Origin: Alphaproteobacteria bacterium
Lineage (GTDB): Bacteria > Pseudomonadota > Alphaproteobacteria > Micavibrionales > SZUA-601
NCBI GenBank assembly: GCA_028290805.1
Contig: JAQGJA010000091.1
Location: 1-7,581 of the forward strand
Direction: 5' to 3'
DNA length: 7,581 nt
The notes under the pieces are model-generated. The model ran no database searches and was not told where the DNA came from. It was given only the letters and a program-made list of their open reading frames with translations. The translations under genes and the position numbers were made by a program. Numbering within the stretch: position 1 is the stretch's first letter; every line of letters starts with the position of its first letter. Below, piece after piece: positions 1 through 5,667 of the stretch.

Positions 1-643
1 GCACGCGAAGGCTTTGCAAGCTGCGGACGGATAGCCCCAGGTAACTTGCCGCATCTTTTTCGCTTATATTCTGGCTTGGTCCCAGCTCGGCGAAATTTTG
101 TTTATCCGATTTTTTCACTTTCACCGCCAGGCCGCCAAATCTTTGAAAATTATTGGCCTGGACTTTATGGGCCTCAGTTTCCACAAGCTTGACTGCTGCG
201 TATGCCCGGTCTTCGGCGGTAATCTCTGACTTGTCCCAATTTACCGCACCATCGAGGAACAGGGTTACCGGAATGACCTGAGGGCTGCTGGTGGATTCCC
301 GCGGCATCCTGAAACCTGCAGGGACCAAGTCACCGGATTTGACCAGTTCACTCACCTGGCTTTTCAGCTCGGCCAATAAGCGGGTCTGGTTTTCTTCCAG
401 GGAATCAAGCGTGCTGCGTGTCTCGCCAATGGCCATGACAAGAGGGGCAACAATGCTTTTATTGCCGTTATCCATGCCGTAATTGACATCATAGGACTTT
501 AAAGTAGACAGATCGCTATAGGCACCCAGTGCCTCGACCAGCGATTTGGCATTCATATAACGCGTATAGTCCATCAGTTCGGTTTCATTATTTTTCATGC
601 CGTCAATATAGACCAACTTTACGCCCTTGGCAAAGCCAGGCAT
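1..643 (-). CDS. Unrecognised protein with a C-terminal excisionase/MerR-like helix-turn-helix, cut by the window edge
   Basis: An uninterrupted frame of 214 codons runs from an ATG at 643 to the left edge with no stop, so the 3' end is missing. Residues 73-102 are charged and rich in E, L and K, and could form a coiled coil (TLDSLEENQTRLLAELKSQV). Residues 193-214 (ISEKDAASYLGLSVRSLQSL) resemble the opening of an excisionase/MerR-type helix-turn-helix, in which a 'x-E-A-A-x-Y-L-G-x-S-x-R-T-L' pattern is usual. That would make it a DNA-binding protein with a long N-terminal region; the first 190 residues match no family I know. The start is uncertain because no Shine-Dalgarno precedes the ATG. 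A TAAAAT hexamer lies close upstream, and the next in-frame ATG is codon 16. It diverges from the DUF2628 gene across 74 bases. The frame is clearly coding; the function is inferred from the partial HTH only. Confidence 0.72.
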   Translation of the reverse strand, partial: MPGFAKGVKLVYIDGMKNNETELMDYTRYMNAKSLVEALGAYSDLSTLKSYDVNYGMDNGNKSIVAPLVMAIGETRSTLDSLEENQTRLLAELKSQVSELVKSGDLVPAGFRMPRESTSSPQVIPVTLFLDGAVNWDKSEITAEDRAYAAVKLVETEAHKVQANNFQRFGGLAVKVKKSDKQNFAELGPSQNISEKDAASYLGLSVRSLQSLRV

Positions 644-717
644 AATTATTTTACTATTTGTTTTAGATTGGGCATTTTAGGCTGAGCAACGTGCCTCTAA
701 AAGACAGGAAGCCCGTT

Positions 718-1398
718 ATGAAGAAAAATAAATTACCGGATTATATGGGTCAGGTTACGGCAGAAGACTTTGAAAATTTTACTGGAAAATATTTTGCCCG
801 CTTCGAGCCAATAAGGCAAAAAATTCTAACTCATGAGAAAGCGGCCAAATTTTCCTGGCCGGGTTTTCTGGGTCTTCCCTTCTATCAGGCTTATTTCAAA
901 ATGTGGATATTCGTGGTGCCCTATGTTCTTGGAATTGCTGCGCTGGACTTTTTTATGCATGGGAAATTACCGCCTGGTGCAATATTGGGAACCAGTCTCG
1001 TAATCGGGGGCACTCAGTTCAATACATTATATGTTCATGATGCCTGTCGCCGGATTGCAAAAATAAAAGGGCGCATAGATTCCAGCGCATTGCCTGAAAC
1101 CCTTCGCCATGCAGGTCGTGTTTCATGGTTGCATGTGTTGCTGGCCGTCGTCTTTATCCTAGCGGTGGGTGGCACGAATGTCTTATTGCAACAGCATTTT
1201 TTTGGACCGGCTATGGCGCCGACAATCTATAAAAGACTTCTGTTCTCATTCTTCCTTGTAATGAAGCCCCGCCTTTTCCAGCAGGGCTTCACATCGATCA
1301 TTTCTTTACCTCTATGCGCTGGCAGCGCAGCCGGATTTGATGCCGGCCCAGAAATTGAGGCCCTGGCCGGTTTCCAGGAAAGATTTCATGCTGGATAA
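718..1398 (+). CDS. DUF2628-like small integral membrane protein, C-terminus probably altered
   Basis: Function unknown; inner membrane. From ATG 718 the product is 226 residues. I chose this start over GTG 691 because AGGAA lies 7 bases upstream of it, while the GTG has no ribosome binding site. Residues 46-63 (FSWPGFLGLPFYQAYFKMW) carry the aromatic 'F-W-x-F-x-G-x-x-x-Y-x-K-M-W' signature I associate with DUF2628 proteins. Hydrophobic stretches lie at about 64-80, 86-100 and 137-157. The tail after about residue 170 reads poorly, and its last 87 bases are antisense to the AHSA1 gene, including codons for that family's conserved FLETGQ segment. A run of seven T at 1197-1203 is a plausible indel site: one T fewer ends the frame at TAA 1259-1261, one more ends it at TAA 1230-1232. 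The true protein may therefore be about 170-180 residues. Membrane protein is well supported; the family name moderately; the annotated end poorly. Confidence 0.68.
   Translation: MKKNKLPDYMGQVTAEDFENFTGKYFARFEPIRQKILTHEKAAKFSWPGFLGLPFYQAYFKMWIFVVPYVLGIAALDFFMHGKLPPGAILGTSLVIGGTQFNTLYVHDACRRIAKIKGRIDSSALPETLRHAGRVSWLHVLLAVVFILAVGGTNVLLQQHFFGPAMAPTIYKRLLFSFFLVMKPRLFQQGFTSIISLPLCAGSAAGFDAGPEIEALAGFQERFHAG
1263..1290. terminator. Hairpin at the convergent end of the DUF2628 and AHSA1 genes, possible terminator
   Basis: Arms GAAGCCCCGC (1263-1272) and GCAGGGCTTC (1281-1290) enclose an 8-base loop. In minus-strand RNA this is a 10-bp stem with one G-U wobble; in plus-strand RNA the same position is a C-A mismatch, so the hairpin is better on the minus strand. 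It begins 21 bases past the AHSA1 stop. Neither side has a proper U-tract: minus continues ATTACAAGG, plus continues ACATCGATCATTTCTTT. Terminator function is inferred from position and stem only. Confidence 0.4.
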
Positions 1399-1770
1399 TA
1401 CAAGCGGCCAGCCTTTGGTGACGCCTTTGGCCATGTCATCGTCAAGATTAAGATGGGCGACATCAAGGCGGACCATGTCGTCGACAACGGAAATATCGAA
1501 TGAGACGCGGGATTCCGCAGTCGGGTTATTCGGACTGGCCCAGGTAAGCAGCAACCGGACGGGCGGTTTGCTTTCCATCACTGTTCCGGTGACACGAATA
1601 TTTTCCCCGTCTAGCGTGACGTGGCTCCAGGTCGAGCCTTCTTTCCAGTCGGATATATTGACATTATGGTGGCCCCAATATTGGCGGGTGAATTCCGGGT
1701 TCGTAATGGCTTCCCACAGTTTTTCCGGCGTGGTCCGGATATAGGTCGTATATATTAAATCATTGGTCAT
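1312..1770 (-). CDS. AHSA1/SRPBCC-domain (START-like) protein
   Basis: A 152-residue protein of the AHSA1-like SRPBCC fold, a helix-grip with a hydrophobic ligand cavity; the ligand cannot be read from sequence. Family hallmarks are the N-terminal YIRTTPEKLWEAITNPEFTRQYW (residues 10-32), the G-x-x-W near 45-48, the PPVRLLLTW strand (69-77), and the C-terminal helix WPLVLSSMKSFLETGQ (121-136). After FLETGQ the tail (GLNFWAGIKSGCAASA) is atypical and ends at TAG 1312-1314. GAGG inside the last ArsR codons serves as ribosome binding site, and the start lies 2 bases after the ArsR stop, so the two are almost certainly cotranscribed and translationally coupled. ArsR-AHSA1 pairs are a common arrangement in which the regulator controls the SRPBCC gene. 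The last 87 bases overlap the antisense DUF2628 frame. Confidence in family is high, in physiological role low. Confidence 0.93.
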   Translation of the reverse strand: MTNDLIYTTYIRTTPEKLWEAITNPEFTRQYWGHHNVNISDWKEGSTWSHVTLDGENIRVTGTVMESKPPVRLLLTWASPNNPTAESRVSFDISVVDDMVRLDVAHLNLDDDMAKGVTKGWPLVLSSMKSFLETGQGLNFWAGIKSGCAASA

Positions 1771-1772
1771 GC

Positions 1773-2090
1773 TTATTCCTCTAATGCTTGTTTAAGGGTA
1801 TGGAGCGCCGCCACCCGTTCCTGTTCGAATTTGCCAATCCAGCGCATATAAATTTCATGGATAGGCACAGGATTGAGAAAATGCAGCTTTTCGCGGCCTT
1901 GTTTTTTTGTGACGACCAGATTGGCCGTTTCCAGTAAAGCAAGATGCTTGGTTACGGCCTGACGGCTCATCTCGTGCTGCGCGCACAACTCGCCAAGCGA
2001 CAAGCCGCCTTTTACGCGCAAACGATCCAGCAGCTGGCGGCGGCTGGCATCCGCAAGCGCCTTAAACACTTTGTCTTCATCCGTAACCAT
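1773..2090 (-). CDS. ArsR-family winged-helix transcriptional repressor
   Basis: Autoregulatory DNA-binding protein, 105 residues from ATG 2090. The N-terminal VFKALADASRRQLLDRL is the classic ArsR 'FxALADPxRRxIL' segment. The helix-turn-helix follows as LSLGELCAQHEMSRQAVTKH, then a wing (VVTKKQGREKLHFLN) and a C-terminal helix. The metal-binding ELCVCDL motif of ArsR/SmtB metal sensors is absent (ELCAQHE here), so it is probably not a metal sensor; this branch is typically paired with AHSA1 proteins. The frame stays open to ATG 2120 and also has ATG 2102, but both lie in the operator and promoter, upstream of the predicted transcription start. I therefore prefer 2090, which would be leaderless or nearly so; no candidate start has a good Shine-Dalgarno. 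It lies directly upstream of the AHSA1 gene. Confidence 0.93.
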   Translation of the reverse strand: MVTDEDKVFKALADASRRQLLDRLRVKGGLSLGELCAQHEMSRQAVTKHLALLETANLVVTKKQGREKLHFLNPVPIHEIYMRWIGKFEQERVAALHTLKQALEE

Positions 2091-2097
2091 GGATTTG

Positions 2098-2125
2098 ATC
2101 ATGCAACCATTTGGTTGCATGTCAA
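2098..2125 (-). promoter_or_regulatory. Promoter of the ArsR-AHSA1 operon
   Basis: On the minus strand a perfect -35 box TTGACA (2125-2120) is followed after 16 bases by CATGAT (2103-2098), which matches four of six -10 positions. A 17-base spacer to ATGATC is an alternative. The operator palindrome fills the spacer, the usual layout for repression by blocking polymerase. Predicted transcription start falls near 2090, at the preferred ATG. Confidence 0.65.
2101..2120. promoter_or_regulatory. Inverted-repeat operator, probable ArsR binding site
   Basis: ATGCAACCATTTGGTTGCAT has two perfect 9-base arms (ATGCAACCA / TGGTTGCAT) around a central TT. ArsR-family dimers bind imperfect palindromes of about this size in their own promoters. 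It sits inside the promoter spacer of the ArsR gene and 25 bases before the earliest possible start of the divergent cyclase gene. The symmetry is plain in the sequence; the bound protein is inferred from position. Confidence 0.75.
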
Positions 2126-2144
2126 GGGTTTTCTTGCTTATTAA
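2115..2144 (+). promoter_or_regulatory. Candidate promoter of the diguanylate cyclase gene, overlapping the operator
   Basis: TTGCAT (2115-2120), the right end of the operator, could be a -35 box, with TATTAA (2139-2144) as -10 after 18 bases. Transcription would begin near 2151, downstream of TTG 2145, which would favour the later TTG 2235 as translation start. Matches are four of six in each box, so this is a candidate only. Confidence 0.4.
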
Positions 2145-3920
2145 TTGATATCTGGTCGGCTCTTCAGAGCTTATAAGGAATTCAGAGGTATTGTTGCTGG
2201 TGAACGCTTAAAACATACCGCTTGGGTTAAGGAATTGAAAACCTCTCTAAATAGACGCATTTTTTTGTTGTTTTCTGCAGCTTTAGTCATTGTTGTGCTG
2301 GCATCGGCGTGCCTGTATTTCAGCTTTATGCATCTGAAAACCCAGCACGACTCGGTAGATCATACCTTTACGGTCATCAGCGAATTGCAGACCGTACTTT
2401 CGGAACTCAAGGATGTCCAGTCCAGCCAGCGCGGCTATGTGATTACCGGCCAGGAAACATATCTTGAACCTTATATCGAGGCCCTGCCCATCATCGATTC
2501 AACCTTAAATGATCTTAATTTCCTTGTTGCCGATAACCCGGTACAGGTGAAAAATCTTGGCGTGCTCAGGATAAAAGCCCAGCACCGCATCGATGTTGCT
2601 ACTAATATTGTCGAAGCTTACCGCAAGCATGGGCAACAAGCGGCGTTTGACCTTATCATAAAAGGTCTTGGAAAAATCCAGATGGACGAAATTCGTGCGT
2701 TGGTAAAAGAGATGACCGATGAAGAGCAGCGTTTACTTGCACAGAGACGCGATGCCGTAAACAAGACTGCGGATTACACGTTATGGCTGGGCGCTTCGGG
2801 CGCATCCGCATGTCTTGCGCTTGTTTTTACGGCTTTTATGCTGATGCACCGTGAAACGTTGCGGCGCGCTTTGGTCGAAGCCTCGCTAAAGGACGCCTTT
2901 ACACAGGTGCAGGCGATTTCTACCCAGAACATCCTGCTGAGCAAAATGAGCGATTATTTTCAAAGCTGCAAATCCCAGGATGAAGCGTTTGAAATCATTG
3001 CAGCGAATGTGCCGCAATTACTGCCGGGCACGCGGGGCGCCATTGCCGTATTCAACAATTCACGCAACATAATTGAAACGAAAATTTCCTGGGGAGACGC
3101 CACGATCGGCATGCCGGAATACGTGGCGGATGATTGCTGGGCCTTGCGGCGTGGAAGAATGCACAAATATAACGGTAAGAATAAAGAGCCGGTCTGCCGC
3201 CATATCGGACATGAACTGCATGAAGGATATGTATGTATTCCAATGCAGGCTCACGGCGATATCGTTGGTAATTTTTTTGTCAGTTCCGGTTCGGAAATGG
3301 AACTGGACGAAGGCCAGCGCCAAATCGCGCAAAATATCAGCGAACAAATTTCCCTTGCCTTGGCCAATTTGCGGCTGCAGGAAAAATTGAAACAACAGTC
3401 GATCCGTGATCCCATGACCAATCTGTATAACCGGCGTTATATGGAAGAAACGATGGAACGCGAGCTAAGCAGGGCTGATGCCACGGGTATGCCTTTACAG
3501 GTATTGATGCTGGACATCGATCACTTCAAACGTTTTAACGATACATTCGGCCATGACTCCGGCGACCTTCTGATAATTGAGTTGGCAAAACTTGTGCAGA
3601 AAAATGCAGCCAAATCCGATATCTGCTGCCGTTACGGCGGTGAGGAATTCCTGGTTATGCTGCCAGGATCTTCCCTTGACCATGCCGCGAACTGGGCCAG
3701 GGAATTAAGCGAGGCCGTTCACCAGATCCGCATTCAGGGCAGCAGTCAGTCTTTTAGCCAGATCACGGTTTCCATGGGGCTTGCAGGCTTTCCCGAGCAC
3801 GGGAAAACACCAGGCCAGTTGATCCATAACGCCGATACCGCCTTGTACAAGGCAAAACGGGGCGGCCGCGATCAACTGGTGATCTATGATCCCGCCGATA
3901 TTATGGCGCTGGCAATTTGA
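2145..3920 (+). CDS. Membrane-bound CHASE3-GAF-GGDEF diguanylate cyclase
   Basis: Makes c-di-GMP from two GTP; inner membrane with a periplasmic sensor. Numbering is from TTG 2145 (591 residues). Order: TM1 about 38-61; CHASE3-like sensor about 63-205, with the marker SSQRGYVITGQETYLEPY at 93-110; TM2 about 212-234; GAF about 270-410; linker helix; GGDEF about 419-583. The GGDEF domain has D457-x-D459, N465 and GGEEF at 498-502, so the cyclase site looks intact. The inhibitory I-site R-x-x-D is degenerate: A489-K-S-D492 stands in place of Arg-x-x-Asp. The GAF carries a DDCWALRRG segment (329-337) and a CRH at 351-353. The start is unresolved because no ATG precedes TM1. TTG 2145 has no good ribosome site. 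TTG 2235 (codon 31, just before TM1) suits the domain layout but has AAGGA only 1 base away. The 3' end overlaps the convergent lipoprotein gene by 20 bases. Function is secure; input signal unknown. Confidence 0.95.
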   Translation: MISGRLFRAYKEFRGIVAGERLKHTAWVKELKTSLNRRIFLLFSAALVIVVLASACLYFSFMHLKTQHDSVDHTFTVISELQTVLSELKDVQSSQRGYVITGQETYLEPYIEALPIIDSTLNDLNFLVADNPVQVKNLGVLRIKAQHRIDVATNIVEAYRKHGQQAAFDLIIKGLGKIQMDEIRALVKEMTDEEQRLLAQRRDAVNKTADYTLWLGASGASACLALVFTAFMLMHRETLRRALVEASLKDAFTQVQAISTQNILLSKMSDYFQSCKSQDEAFEIIAANVPQLLPGTRGAIAVFNNSRNIIETKISWGDATIGMPEYVADDCWALRRGRMHKYNGKNKEPVCRHIGHELHEGYVCIPMQAHGDIVGNFFVSSGSEMELDEGQRQIAQNISEQISLALANLRLQEKLKQQSIRDPMTNLYNRRYMEETMERELSRADATGMPLQVLMLDIDHFKRFNDTFGHDSGDLLIIELAKLVQKNAAKSDICCRYGGEEFLVMLPGSSLDHAANWARELSEAVHQIRIQGSSQSFSQITVSMGLAGFPEHGKTPGQLIHNADTALYKAKRGGRDQLVIYDPADIMALAI

Positions 3921-4560
3921 ACAGCAGCTTTGTAAGTGTGTCGTTCCCATTCTGCCGGTTCGTTACCATGGAATTTTCGTTTATCATGCCGGAATAATAC
4001 AACGTGTCCTTGGGTTTCGGCCCCGTCATTCCCCGCCCCGACAGGATCACTTCGTTTGTGGCGTTCATCACGACCATGCGCCGGCCTGTCGTATCGGTTT
4101 TAACCGGACCCGGCCGTCTTTCGATCAGCCAGCCGACCGGTCCCTGATCTTTTTTGCTAAAATAAGCCTGGGGGTTTTGTGCCCTCTGGTGATAAAAAGC
4201 CTGGTACCCATTTGGGCCCACGGCAAGGCTGTCGGGCGCAGTGGTGCAAACCACCATGATATCGGTTTTGCCGTCATCGCTCAGTTTGCCGCGAAAATCT
4301 TTTGAGGGACCATTGAAATCCGCCGGATGCGGGCTGGCACTGAAAACCATCATCCCGGGCCGGGCATCGAACCGCATGGTGTCCAGACCCGCATTAATCA
4401 TATACTTCAACTCGTATTCGCGTTTGGGCGTGGTATCGATAACGGGAACAGGCGTGGGAACAGGCGGACGAACGCCGTTTTCAAGGCTAAGTTCTTTTTT
4501 GCATCCATACAGGCTGAGCGCGGTCAAAGCCATAAAAAAGGTCGTTTTCATCGTTTCCAT
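3901..4560 (-). CDS. Lipoprotein of unknown function, Bacteroidota-like N-terminus
   Basis: 219 residues. A short basic and hydrophobic signal (METMKTTFFMALTALSLYGC) ends in Cys20, followed by KKE. The lipobox L-Y-G-C has an unusual Tyr at -2, so lipidation is likely but not certain. After it comes a proline-rich tether (RPPVPTPVPVIDTTP, 31-45) and a soluble domain with many T, D, N and G residues (for example IMVVCTTAPDSLAVGPNGYQ near 101-120). I recognise no family. The string CKKELSLENG plus a PVPTPVP linker resembles lipoproteins of Bacteroidota more than those of proteobacteria, hinting at transfer; this is an impression from composition. GAGG lies 8 bases before ATG 4560, so I kept that start over ATG 4551. 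The stop TAA at 3901-3903 lies inside the end of the convergent cyclase gene. It diverges from the DUF808 gene. Confidence 0.8.
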   Translation of the reverse strand: METMKTTFFMALTALSLYGCKKELSLENGVRPPVPTPVPVIDTTPKREYELKYMINAGLDTMRFDARPGMMVFSASPHPADFNGPSKDFRGKLSDDGKTDIMVVCTTAPDSLAVGPNGYQAFYHQRAQNPQAYFSKKDQGPVGWLIERRPGPVKTDTTGRRMVVMNATNEVILSGRGMTGPKPKDTLYYSGMINENSMVTNRQNGNDTLTKLLFKLPAP

Positions 4561-4586
4561 TTAAGTGTCCTCTTTAATTCTATATT

Positions 4587-4615
4587 ACCATAAACCTAAA
4601 ATGGTCTTCTGTCCA
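4587..4615 (-). promoter_or_regulatory. Candidate promoter of the lipoprotein gene
   Basis: Minus-strand TGGACA (4615-4610) matches five of six -35 bases and is followed after exactly 17 bases by TATGGT (4592-4587), matching four of six -10 bases. Transcription would start near 4580, leaving a leader of about 20 bases that contains the GAGG ribosome site. Confidence 0.45.
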
Positions 4616-4654
4616 CCCATATCAGCAATGATGCCAATAAATCGTGCATTTGAT

Positions 4655-4683
4655 TAGACAGCTTTGGCGGCAAGGGGTATTCT
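4655..4683 (+). promoter_or_regulatory. Candidate promoter of the DUF808 gene
   Basis: TAGACA (4655-4660, five of six -35 bases) and TATTCT (4678-4683, four of six -10 bases) are 17 bases apart. A start near 4690 would give a leader of roughly 40 bases ending in the AAGGGG ribosome site. With the opposite promoter at 4587-4615 this fills the 171-base divergent gap; I see no operator-like palindrome in it. Confidence 0.4.
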
Positions 4684-4731
4684 GGTCCCTGCTATTCCGC
4701 CTGATAATCGTGGAAATAAGGGGTAATTGAT

Positions 4732-5667
4732 ATGGCGACGGGTCTTCTTGCCCTTTTGGATGATATTGCAGCACTGGTAAAAGCCAGTGCGGCCAGCCTG
4801 GACGATATTCCGGCCCAGGTGGCCCGGACCAGTGGAAAAGTATCGGGCATCGTGATCGACGATGCTGCGGTTACACCAAAATATGTGCTGGGTCTTGATC
4901 CCAAGCGCGAATTGGCGATCATTTTTCAAATTGCCAAAAAATCCTTGCTGAACAAGATCATTTTCCTTGGGCCTGCCGCCTTGCTGCTGGGTTTTTTTGC
5001 GCCTTGGGCGATCCAGCCAATATTGATGCTGGGCGGGCTTTATCTTTGTTACGAGGGGTATGAAAAAGTGCATTCCATGTTCTTTGCACATGATGAGGCC
5101 GATCACACCGAGGGCGATGCCCCGGTGATCACCGCGGAAGAGTTGGAAGGAATGCGGATAAAAAGCGCTGTGCGCACAGATTTTATTCTGTCTGGTGAAA
5201 TCATCGCCATTACCTATGCCACTGTGACGGAAAAAGATATCGCGACCCAGATTGCCGTAATGTTTTGTGTGGCCGTCCTTATTACCGTAGCCGTTTACGG
5301 CTTTGTTGGATTGATCGTAAAAGCCGATGATATCGGCGTGCATCTGGCCAAAAACCATTCCAATCAAATCGTCAAAAAATGGGGCCGTGGCCTGGTCACG
5401 CTGATGCCGAATTTTTTAAAGGGATTAAGCTATGTCGGCACGGTTGCCATGCTGTGGGTGGGTGCCGAACTTATCGCCCATGGCGTGCCCATAATCCATC
5501 ATAGCATGGAAGGGCTGGAAGCACGGCTATCTGTTCCTGTCTTGTCCTGGCTTGGCAAAGTAACGCTTTGCGCAATCGGCGGATTGATCCTGGGTGCCAT
5601 AACCGACCGGATCATCAGGGGTGGTAAAAAATTATATGACGTTTTACGAAAACGAAAAGCGGCTTAG
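4732..5667 (+). CDS. yedI: DUF808/YedI-family inner-membrane protein
   Basis: 311 residues, close to the 305 of E. coli YedI, and alignable from memory over its length. Shared markers are LLALLDDIAALVK at the N-terminus, the LDPKRELAIIFQIAKKSLLNK segment (55-75), GFFAPWAIQPILMLGGLYLCYEGYEKV (87-113), the RTDFILSGEIIAIT motif (148-161), VYGFVGLIVKADDIG (188-202) and LSYVGTVAMLWVGAELIAHG (232-251). Hydrophobic spans lie near 75-108, 172-196, 231-252 and 270-291, so it is polytopic. No biochemical role is established; the symbol marks family only. AAGGGG lies about 8 bases before ATG 4732. The stop TAG at 5665-5667 overlaps the dgkA stop (TAA, 5666-5664), a tail-to-tail overlap of 4 bases with no space for a terminator between them. 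Confidence 0.95.
   Translation: MATGLLALLDDIAALVKASAASLDDIPAQVARTSGKVSGIVIDDAAVTPKYVLGLDPKRELAIIFQIAKKSLLNKIIFLGPAALLLGFFAPWAIQPILMLGGLYLCYEGYEKVHSMFFAHDEADHTEGDAPVITAEELEGMRIKSAVRTDFILSGEIIAITYATVTEKDIATQIAVMFCVAVLITVAVYGFVGLIVKADDIGVHLAKNHSNQIVKKWGRGLVTLMPNFLKGLSYVGTVAMLWVGAELIAHGVPIIHHSMEGLEARLSVPVLSWLGKVTLCAIGGLILGAITDRIIRGGKKLYDVLRKRKAA

Noticed and set aside
291..482. 63-codon plus-strand frame
   Set aside because: Antisense to the long partial gene at 1-643, which is open for 214 codons.
646..675. Nine-codon minus-strand upstream frame before the left-edge gene
   Set aside because: No ribosome site and no sign of an attenuator; considered chance.
691..717. GTG 691 as start of the DUF2628 gene
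   Set aside because: No Shine-Dalgarno, while ATG 718 has AGGAA 7 bases upstream.
1229..1303. 24-codon minus-strand frame from ATG 1303 preceded by AGG
   Set aside because: Spans the hairpin, has biased composition (many K and R) and no supporting context; a chance frame is more likely.
1337..1744. 135-codon plus-strand frame
   Set aside because: Antisense to the AHSA1 gene, whose family motifs are clear.
3886..4305. 139-codon plus-strand frame
   Set aside because: Antisense to the lipoprotein gene, which has a signal peptide and ribosome site; this frame has neither.
4654..5367. 237-codon open frame on the minus strand
   Set aside because: Antisense to the conserved DUF808 gene; rich in G, H, Q and R with no domain, typical of a shadow frame.
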